64,000 bases of DNA from an uncultured Pelagibacteraceae bacterium (lineage in GTDB: Bacteria; Pseudomonadota; Alphaproteobacteria; Pelagibacterales; Pelagibacteraceae): contig CACIKE010000002.1 in assembly GCA_902587155.1 (NCBI GenBank), forward strand, positions 1 through 64,000, written 5' to 3'. The notes beneath the pieces were generated by a model. The model was not told where the DNA came from and did no database searches. It saw only the letters and a program-made list of their open reading frames with translations. Positions 57,996 through 64,000 of this stretch are shown here, piece after piece (position 1 is the first letter of the stretch; every line of letters starts with the position of its first letter). A program made the position numbers and the translations under genes.

Positions 57996-58494
57996 AAATA
58001 TCTATGATTTTTTTTGCAATTTGTTGTTTTGTAAAATTCTCACAATCTATTTTATATAGTGCTTTAGAGTAAATTATTGAACGTTTTTTTATAATTTCTA
58101 ATAGCTCATTTTTACTAGAATTAACTGCTAACGGTCTTTTTTTGCTTTTTTTAATCCTGTTAACTAGGGTATCGACATCCCAATTAAGCCAAAATGATAA
58201 ATGATTTTCTAGAACCTCATTTCTAATTCCTCGAGTGATAAAAGCTCCTCCGCCAAGTGCAACTACACCCTTTTTACTTTTTAAAATATTAAGAGTTATC
58301 TTTTTTTCAATATCTCTAAAGAAGTTTTCTCCTTTAATTTCAAAGATTTTTGATATTTTCATTTTTTGATTATTTTCAATTAATTGATCTATATCAAAAA
58401 AGTTAAGATTTAGTTTTTTTGATACTATAGAGCCAATAGAACTCTTTCCAGAGCCCATCATTCCGATAAAAACTAAATTTTCCTTTGATTTCAT
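57982..58494 (-). CDS. aroK: shikimate kinase
   Basis: Phosphorylates shikimate at O3. A 170-residue P-loop kinase: FIGMMGSGKSSIG (Walker A), FDIDQLIE (the Asp pair binding substrate), ENFFRDIE with the conserved Arg, ALGGGAF and the lid RPLA. I use the ATG at 58494 (MKSKENLVFIG) because it gives the usual short lead before the first strand; a frame start at 58518 exists. Upstream of aroB in the common aroK-aroB pair. Confidence 0.95.
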   Translation of the reverse strand: MKSKENLVFIGMMGSGKSSIGSIVSKKLNLNFFDIDQLIENNQKMKISKIFEIKGENFFRDIEKKITLNILKSKKGVVALGGGAFITRGIRNEVLENHLSFWLNWDVDTLVNRIKKSKKRPLAVNSSKNELLEIIKKRSIIYSKALYKIDCENFTKQQIAKKIIDIYETN

Positions 58495-58549
58495 AAGTTC
58501 TTTATTGAAAAAACACAAATATGTCTTAATTTGAAATTAATTTATTTAT

Positions 58550-58729
58550 ATGCAATTTACAAGAAAAACAAGTTATAGCAAAAGTATAATTGGATTATTG
58601 ATAAAATTATTTTTAATTGCAATTGTAATTATTGGAATAATTTTTCTTTTAAATAAATTAGATTTCCCAGCACCAAAAAAAGTAATTGAAAAAATAATAC
58701 CTAATGAAAATTTTAAAATTGTTAAATAA
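58550..58729 (+). CDS. 59-residue single-pass membrane protein of unknown function
   Basis: A short gene from ATG at 58550 to TAA at 58729. The product starts MQFTRKTSYSKSIIGLLIKL, has one hydrophobic helix (about residues 14-34: IGLLIKLFLIAIVIIGIIFLL) and a polar tail LDFPAPKKVIEKIIPNENFK. The PxPxK tail after the helix and the 26-base overlap with the next gene's start suggest a genuine, coupled gene. I recognise no named family. Transcribed with the secreted protein and def-fmt-truA. Confidence 0.6.
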   Translation: MQFTRKTSYSKSIIGLLIKLFLIAIVIIGIIFLLNKLDFPAPKKVIEKIIPNENFKIVK

Positions 58730-60476
58730 ATCTTATTTATCAATTCTAATTATTCTTTTTTTTTCAATAGTGAATTCTTTTTCAGAAAATGAGCCAGTAG
58801 ATATATGGAACATTGATGAAGAACAAGTGCAAGACAGTTCTAAAAATAAGGAATTAATTTCAATTACCGAAAGCGAACTTGAAACTGAAAAAATTGATGT
58901 TTTTAGTATGCAAACTAAAGATAAATCAGATTCAATTAAAGTCGATGAAACTTTAAATTCCAAAGAAATTAAAATAATAGGTCTCTACGATCCTGAAGAT
59001 TTTGGATTAAAAATTGATATGTGGTCGAACTCTAATGGCGATCAGTTAAAATATCTTTTCTCTAATTTAGCTAAAATAAACTTATCAAGTGATGCATCAG
59101 AACTTATGAACATTGTTTTATTAACTAATGCTTATTATCCAAAAAAAAATATTAGTGAGAAGGATTTTTTAAAAATCAAATCAGATTGGTTAATAAAACA
59201 TAATAACTTAAAGCTAATAGAGGAGTATTTAATCAAGAATGATATTTTAAACTTACACCCTAAATTAAGCAGATATTTAGTTGACAAATATTTATCCGAG
59301 TCCAGGCTTGATCAAGCCTGTAAAATTTTTTTAAATAATTCAGAACCAATAAAAAACAATTATTTATCAAAATTTAATATCTATTGTTTGATAAATAGTG
59401 GAAAAAAAGATGAAGCACAATTAATTTTTGATTTGAAAAAAGAATTAGGTTTTAATGACCAATATTTTGAAAATAAACTAAATTATCTTTTTGGATATAC
59501 AAATGAAATTGATAAAGCTGTATCTGAAAAAACTATCCTTGAGTTTCATTTGGCCCATAAAACAAATCCGGAATTTTTTTTTGAACCAAAAGAAAATACT
59601 AATCCATTAATATGGAAATATTTAGCTACATCAAATTTATTATACCAAACTAATGAAATTGACTTGGATGAGTTAGAAAAAATAGAATTAATTGAGTATG
59701 CCACACATAACAAGAATTATTTTGAGGATGATTTATTTCAAATTTACAAAAGGTTTCAGTTTACGATTGATCAATTTTTGAATGTCAAAACAGTATTCAA
59801 ATCCTTAAATAATATTGAGAGTAGGGCCCTTTTATATCAAAGTGTATTAATAGAGTCTGACATAAATAAAAAAATAGAGTTAATGAAACTTTTAAAAGAG
59901 GCATTTATCAAGGACAAAATTGGCGATGCTTTTGAGAAGAAACTAAAAGACTTGTTACAAGATATTGAATTAGATCAAATTTCCTCAAAGCATACTAGTT
60001 TTTATTTAGAAAATATTAATACTTATGAAAAAAAACAAACTAAAATAAAGTATAATGATGATCTTTTACATCAATCAAAACTTATAAAATATTTTATTGG
60101 AGAGTATAATCAAATAAAAATAGAAAAAGATCTCAATAATTTTCTCAAAAAAATAAAAAAGGATAAAAAGTATTCTGTCTCAAAAAAAGATATTATTTTA
60201 ATAGAGTCACTGAAATCAGATGGCATAAAAATTGATAAGAAATATGACAATTTATATAAAATTCTAGACTCTGAAATGCCAACAGATATTCAAGTCATGG
60301 TAAATAATAATGAGTCTGCTTCAACAATCCTCAGAATTATAGAGGTTATTGGTCAAGATGAGCTGAGTGCTTTAGATGAGGATACCCTATTTTTTATAAT
60401 AAGTGCACTTAATCAATTAAACATAGACACTATACGTAATAAAATTCTATTAAAAGTTCTTCCTTTAAAAGTTTAA
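58704..60476 (+). CDS. secreted protein of unknown function
   Basis: A 590-residue protein with an N-terminal signal peptide (KSYLSILIILFFSIVNSFS, predicted cleavage near residue 28), then an acidic low-complexity stretch (residues 29-75) and a long all-helical body with repeated helix-pair patterns such as LDQACKIFLNNSEPIKNNYLSKFNIYCLINSGKKDEAQ that resemble TPR-like solenoids. No catalytic motif is seen. Located between a small membrane protein and def; likely periplasmic. I do not recognise a characterised family. Confidence 0.72.
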   Translation: MKILKLLNKSYLSILIILFFSIVNSFSENEPVDIWNIDEEQVQDSSKNKELISITESELETEKIDVFSMQTKDKSDSIKVDETLNSKEIKIIGLYDPEDFGLKIDMWSNSNGDQLKYLFSNLAKINLSSDASELMNIVLLTNAYYPKKNISEKDFLKIKSDWLIKHNNLKLIEEYLIKNDILNLHPKLSRYLVDKYLSESRLDQACKIFLNNSEPIKNNYLSKFNIYCLINSGKKDEAQLIFDLKKELGFNDQYFENKLNYLFGYTNEIDKAVSEKTILEFHLAHKTNPEFFFEPKENTNPLIWKYLATSNLLYQTNEIDLDELEKIELIEYATHNKNYFEDDLFQIYKRFQFTIDQFLNVKTVFKSLNNIESRALLYQSVLIESDINKKIELMKLLKEAFIKDKIGDAFEKKLKDLLQDIELDQISSKHTSFYLENINTYEKKQTKIKYNDDLLHQSKLIKYFIGEYNQIKIEKDLNNFLKKIKKDKKYSVSKKDIILIESLKSDGIKIDKKYDNLYKILDSEMPTDIQVMVNNNESASTILRIIEVIGQDELSALDEDTLFFIISALNQLNIDTIRNKILLKVLPLKV

Positions 60477-60499
60477 AAATTAGTTTATCTATTTATCTA

Positions 60500-61024
60500 A
60501 TGAGCATTAAAGATATAATCACAGTCCCTGACGAAACTTTAAAAAAAATCTCTGAACCATTAGAAAAAGTCAGCACGAATGAAAAAAAACTTATTAATGA
60601 TTTATTTGATACAATGTACGCCTCGAAAGGTATTGGATTGGCTGCAGTGCAAATAGGTATCCTGAAAAGAATTTTAGTAATTGATGTGTCTACTAAAGAT
60701 GAAAAGAAGGAGCCTTTAAGTTTCATAAATCCTGTTATTAAAAAAGTTAGTGATGAAACCTCAATTTATGAGGAGGGTTGTTTATCAATTCCAGATACAT
60801 TTATAGAAATTGAAAGACCAAAAATTTGTGAAGTGGAATATATAGATATTAATGGAGAAAAAAAAAATTTAAAGTGTGACGGTCTTTTATCAACTTGTTT
60901 ACAGCACGAAATTAATCATTTAGATGGAAAATTGATAATTGACCATTTATCAAAGTTAAAAAGAGATATTATCATCAAAAAAATTTCAAAAACAAAAAAA
61001 AATCCTGACAGAATATTAGTTTAA
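60500..61024 (+). CDS. def: peptide deformylase
   Basis: Fe2+ hydrolase removing the N-formyl group from nascent proteins. The 174-residue protein has all three motifs: GIGLAAVQIG, EEGCLSIPD with the metal Cys, and QHEINHLDGKL with HExxH. Length is typical. The EGCLSIP form is normal. It begins 23 bases after the secreted-protein gene and is followed two bases later by fmt, the enzyme that adds the formyl group to initiator tRNA. Confidence 0.97.
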   Translation: MSIKDIITVPDETLKKISEPLEKVSTNEKKLINDLFDTMYASKGIGLAAVQIGILKRILVIDVSTKDEKKEPLSFINPVIKKVSDETSIYEEGCLSIPDTFIEIERPKICEVEYIDINGEKKNLKCDGLLSTCLQHEINHLDGKLIIDHLSKLKRDIIIKKISKTKKNPDRILV

Positions 61025-61026
61025 AA

Positions 61027-61959
61027 ATGCCTAAAAAAATTATTTTTATGGGTACACCCATGTTTGCAGTTCCAATATTGAAATCACTCTATCAAAATGG
61101 TTTTCCAATAAATTTGGTTTATACTCAACCACCCCAAAAATCTCACCGAGGTCAGAAGATAAATAAATCACCAGTCCAAGGTATATCAGAAACTTTAAAT
61201 ATAGAATTCAGATCTCCACAGGACTTGAAGAACAACAATGAGGAATATGAGTTTTTAAAAAAAATGGAGGCTGATCTTGCAATTGTTGTAGCCTATGGAC
61301 AAATAATTCCTAAAGAATTCTTAAGTTTAACAAAAAAAGGTTTTATAAATATTCATGCATCTATACTCCCAAAATGGAGAGGTGCTGCACCTATTCAGAG
61401 AGCTATAATGAATTTAGACACAGAAACAGGGATCAGTATAATGAAAATTAATGAAGAATTGGATAGTGGACCTGTAAGTAACACTTATAAAATAAAACTT
61501 GATCAAAGTCTGAATGCAAAAGAGGTCTCAGAAAAACTCGCTTTAATGGCAGCGGATAAAATTTTAGATGTTGTAGATGAAATTTTTGAGGGTAAATCAA
61601 ACTTTGTTGATCAAGATAATTCCAAAGCCACTTATGCAAAAAAAATTACCAAAAATGAAGGGCAAATAGACTGGAAAAGCGATGCTTTAAAGATAATTGG
61701 AAAAATTAATGGCTTATATCCCTCCCCGGGAGCTTTTTTCAATTTTAACGGACAAAGATATAAAATTTTAAAAGCAGAAATTGGGAATGGGATTGGTAAA
61801 AATGGTGAGGTTATATCAGATGATCTTGAGATAGCGTGTGGAGATGAAAAATCTATTAAAGTTTTTGAAATACAGAGAGAGGGGAAAAAGGTTCAAAAAA
61901 TTAGAGAGTTTATGCTTGGATCCCAAATTAGAAAAGGTTCAATTATATCTAATGTTTAG
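61027..61959 (+). CDS. fmt: methionyl-tRNA formyltransferase
   Basis: Transfers formyl from 10-formyltetrahydrofolate to Met-tRNA-fMet. The 310-residue protein has IIFMGTPMFAVPIL at the N-terminus, the catalytic NIHASILPKWRGAAPIQRAI with Asn and His, and GISIMKINEELDSGPV with the active-site Asp. Usual def-fmt pair. It overlaps truA by eight bases. Confidence 0.97.
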   Translation: MPKKIIFMGTPMFAVPILKSLYQNGFPINLVYTQPPQKSHRGQKINKSPVQGISETLNIEFRSPQDLKNNNEEYEFLKKMEADLAIVVAYGQIIPKEFLSLTKKGFINIHASILPKWRGAAPIQRAIMNLDTETGISIMKINEELDSGPVSNTYKIKLDQSLNAKEVSEKLALMAADKILDVVDEIFEGKSNFVDQDNSKATYAKKITKNEGQIDWKSDALKIIGKINGLYPSPGAFFNFNGQRYKILKAEIGNGIGKNGEVISDDLEIACGDEKSIKVFEIQREGKKVQKIREFMLGSQIRKGSIISNV

Positions 61960-62692
61960 ATATCAAATATTGATAGAGTACGTGGGCACTAATTTTAGAG
62001 GTTGGCAAATTCAAACAAAGGGCAAAACTATACAAGGTCTTATTCAAGAGAGAATTTCTAAATTATTAAAAGAAAAAATTATTTTGTTTGGCGCTGGAAG
62101 ACTAGACAAAGGAGTGCATGCACTTGAACAATCTGCTCATTTTGAGTGTAAAAAAAAAATTGAAAATTTGAGTAAATTTGTCAAATCTTTAAATCATTTT
62201 CTAAATAAGGAAATGATTTCAATCATTAAAATTAAGAAAAGAGGCAATGATTTTCATGCAAGATTTTCTGCAAGAATGAGAATATATAAGTATAAAATCA
62301 TTAATCGTCCCAGTAGACCGGTAATAGATAAAAATAGAAGATGGCACATTATTAATAAACTTGATTTAAAGATAATGAAAAAAGCTGCGAAAAAGTTAGT
62401 TGGTACTAAAGATTTTTCTACTTTCAGAGCTTCGAGCTGTAGAGCTAAAAGTCCAATCAAAACAATGAGATCAGTTAGAATAAAATCTAGAAATAGTAAA
62501 ATAGAGATAGAATTTCAATCTCAATCTTTTTTACAACAACAAGTTAGATCAATGGTTGGTTGTTTAAAATATGTAGGTGAAAAAAAATGGACTTTAAAAA
62601 AATTCAACTTTGTTATGAACTCAAAAAAAAGGATTTTGTGTGCACCACCAGCACCACCTGAAGGTCTTTATTTAGCGAGAGTTATTTATTAA
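61952..62692 (+). CDS. truA: tRNA pseudouridine(38-40) synthase
   Basis: Isomerises uridines 38-40 in tRNA anticodon arms. The 246-residue product starts MFRYQILIEYVGTNFRGWQI and carries the catalytic Asp52 in GRLDKGVHALEQSAHF (the family more often has GRTDAGVHA, so Leu/Lys replace Thr/Ala around the Asp); FRASSCRAKSP and FLQQQVRSMVG follow. I use the ATG at 61952; the frame is open to 61838 but only inside fmt. Its 3' end overlaps the SET-domain gene by 21 bases. Confidence 0.95.
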   Translation: MFRYQILIEYVGTNFRGWQIQTKGKTIQGLIQERISKLLKEKIILFGAGRLDKGVHALEQSAHFECKKKIENLSKFVKSLNHFLNKEMISIIKIKKRGNDFHARFSARMRIYKYKIINRPSRPVIDKNRRWHIINKLDLKIMKKAAKKLVGTKDFSTFRASSCRAKSPIKTMRSVRIKSRNSKIEIEFQSQSFLQQQVRSMVGCLKYVGEKKWTLKKFNFVMNSKKRILCAPPAPPEGLYLARVIY

Positions 62693-63163
62693 TTTTTTTT
62701 TGTTACTCATTGCAAACTTTTTACTAATTCTCCATCTAGACTCTTCTCTTACAATATACCCGCAACAATTTTTTGAACCACATTTGCAAGGAAATTGTTT
62801 ATAGTCTTCATCATAACCAAATCCATAATCGCAAGTAAACTCCTCTCCTTTTTTAATATCACGAATTGCTGTAATCCATACTTTTAAACCTTTTCCATTA
62901 TAATCACAGTTATTATTGCAACTATGGTTTACTAGACCTGCAATATTCCATGAAAAATCTCCATCGAGAGTATATCTTTTATTTAATGTGAATAAGTAAA
63001 TGGGTTTTTTATTATCGAACTTAATTGACTCATCAACCTCTTTATTTGTAATAATTTTGCCAACGTAATTAATTATTTTTGTTCCTTCTTTAATATCACG
63101 TGTAGCATAAAGACCTCTTCCTTTCTTATCAATTTTAGATCTTTTAATTCTATAAAGTTTCAT
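62672..63163 (-). CDS. SET-domain lysine methyltransferase-like protein
   Basis: A 163-residue protein that is essentially one SET domain: KGRGLYATRDIKEGTKIINY, LVNHSCNNNCDYNG (the NHSC...N cofactor knot) and GEEFTCDYGFGYD, followed by a post-SET zinc cluster CKCGSKNCCG. All catalytic features (Asn-His-Ser-Cys, Tyr of DYG) are present, so it should methylate lysine in some protein using SAM. SET proteins are common in eukaryotes and scattered in bacteria; bacterial targets are mostly unknown. It lies 30 bases downstream of the histone-deacetylase-family gene on the same strand. Confidence 0.88.
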   Translation of the reverse strand: MKLYRIKRSKIDKKGRGLYATRDIKEGTKIINYVGKIITNKEVDESIKFDNKKPIYLFTLNKRYTLDGDFSWNIAGLVNHSCNNNCDYNGKGLKVWITAIRDIKKGEEFTCDYGFGYDEDYKQFPCKCGSKNCCGYIVREESRWRISKKFAMSNKKKLINNSR

Positions 63164-63193
63164 ATGAGTGAATTATTATTAACTTAATTTAAA

Positions 63194-64000
63194 TCAATTA
63201 AATTCTACAAGTGCGTTAACATGTTCATTAGCACTTTCAGATAATGCATTTAAATCATAACCACCCTCTAGAATAGAGATAACTTTGCCTTGAGTGAACT
63301 CGTTGGTAGCAGCTAAAGTTCTTTTAGTAATTTCATAGAAGTCTTTTGTTTCAAGTTTAAATTGAGCTAAAGGATCATCTTTATGTGCATCAAAACCTGC
63401 CGAGAATATTAGAAAATCAGGTTTATAATTAATTAACCTATCTAAAACTCTATTGAATGCATTAAAATATTCCTCCGAATTTGTTCCTGCTGGTAAAGGT
63501 ATATTTAAAGAGTTATTAAAATCACCCTTATCTTTATCTGTGCCTCCTCCAGGATAAAAAGGATATTGGTGTGTTGAAATATATAATGAATTTTTGTTAT
63601 TACGCATAACATCATAATTTCCATTCCCCCAATGCACATCAAAATCTACACATGCAACCCTCTTATATTTATAATTTTTAATTAAGTAATTAGTCGCTAC
63701 TCCAGCGTTTGATATACAACAAAATCCCATTGCTTTATCCTTTTCCGCATGATGTCCAGGAGGTCTTGCTAAACAAAACGCGTTCTTAAATTCTTTATTT
63801 TCTATTCCATCAATGGCCCTAATTGTTGAGCCAGCTGCATCAAATACTGCTTTTTTACTGTCCGGTGATATTACAGTATCTCCATCTAAAAATTTTAGAC
63901 CCTTTTGAGGGAATGAACTATTTAAATTATCAATATATTTTTTTGAATGTGTCATTGCCAATATATCATCTGGCACATTGCCTGGTTTTTCCCAAATCAG
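63194..64000 (-). CDS. histone deacetylase-family protein (5' end outside window)
   Basis: The frame runs off the window end, so about 50 N-terminal residues are missing (269 are visible). It has LARPPGHHAEKDKAMGFCCISNAGVA with the catalytic His pair, VACVDFDVHWGNGNYDV with the zinc Asp and His, and FSAGFDAHKDDPLA with the second zinc Asp; the family Tyr is replaced by the loop EGGYDL where it normally sits. These are the residues of class II HDAC/acetoin-utilisation/acetylpolyamine amidohydrolases, zinc enzymes that deacetylate lysine or polyamines. The neighbouring SET gene suggests a protein substrate, but that is inference. Confidence 0.92.
   Translation of the reverse strand: MIWEKPGNVPDDILAMTHSKKYIDNLNSSFPQKGLKFLDGDTVISPDSKKAVFDAAGSTIRAIDGIENKEFKNAFCLARPPGHHAEKDKAMGFCCISNAGVATNYLIKNYKYKRVACVDFDVHWGNGNYDVMRNNKNSLYISTHQYPFYPGGGTDKDKGDFNNSLNIPLPAGTNSEEYFNAFNRVLDRLINYKPDFLIFSAGFDAHKDDPLAQFKLETKDFYEITKRTLAATNEFTQGKVISILEGGYDLNALSESANEHVNALVEFN

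Overview
This window looks like chromosome from a free-living, streamlined, very AT-rich alphaproteobacterium, most likely SAR11/Pelagibacterales or a similar low-GC marine lineage. The evidence is the extreme AT bias, very short intergenic gaps, many ATGA-type and tail-to-tail overlaps, and several alphaproteobacterial gene neighbourhoods: argH-lipoprotein-lysA beside tlpA, bolA/J-domain/cobS/cobT, SUV3-like helicase with fdxA and carD, and a coq7 gene. The assignment is inference from content and order; no rRNA lies in the window. I see no phage genes, insertion sequences, transposases or CRISPR arrays.

Layout. 1-3.2 kb: the end of mutM, then rpsT, dnaA, dnaN. 3.2-10.3 kb: plsC, lysA, a small LptM-like lipoprotein and argH on the minus strand, divergent tlpA, a HIG1-type membrane protein, a serine esterase, an HNH protein, coq7, dsbB and a YqaA/DedA protein. 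10.4-17.4 kb: tRNA-Leu with an acyl-CoA ligase four bases behind it, a 25-residue Lys/Arg/Ala protein with its own signals, carD, fdxA, a TerB-like gene, the helicase and a hotdog thioesterase. 17.4-21.3 kb: an SxtJ/DUF5989/carbamoyltransferase trio, tRNA-Arg and a thiolase. 21.4-35.4 kb: aceE with an added lipoyl domain, aceF, an EamA transporter, uppP, gltD-gltB, an alpha/beta hydrolase and a glycosyltransferase.

35.4-43.8 kb is the translation block thrS-infC-rpmI-rplT-pheS-pheT-lepA. 43.8-49.7 kb is a surface-glycan island (WecE-type aminotransferase, GT17 and DUF4422-like transferases, three methyltransferases) with still poorer base composition and Lys/Asn/Ile/Phe-rich proteins. 49.8-56.9 kb: tRNA-Ser, gyrB, a RegB-like kinase, cobT, cobS, a J-domain gene and bolA. 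56.9-64 kb: aroB, aroK, two proteins of unknown function, def-fmt-truA, then a SET-domain protein next to a histone-deacetylase-family protein cut off by the window end.

Most of the content is core metabolism and translation. The points most worth a second look are the lipoyl-E1p fusion, the Lys/Arg microprotein facing a CarD with a lysine-rich tail, the SxtJ/DUF5989/carbamoyltransferase trio, the SET-HDAC pair, CobS/CobT without other cobalamin genes nearby, and an inverted repeat upstream of gltD.
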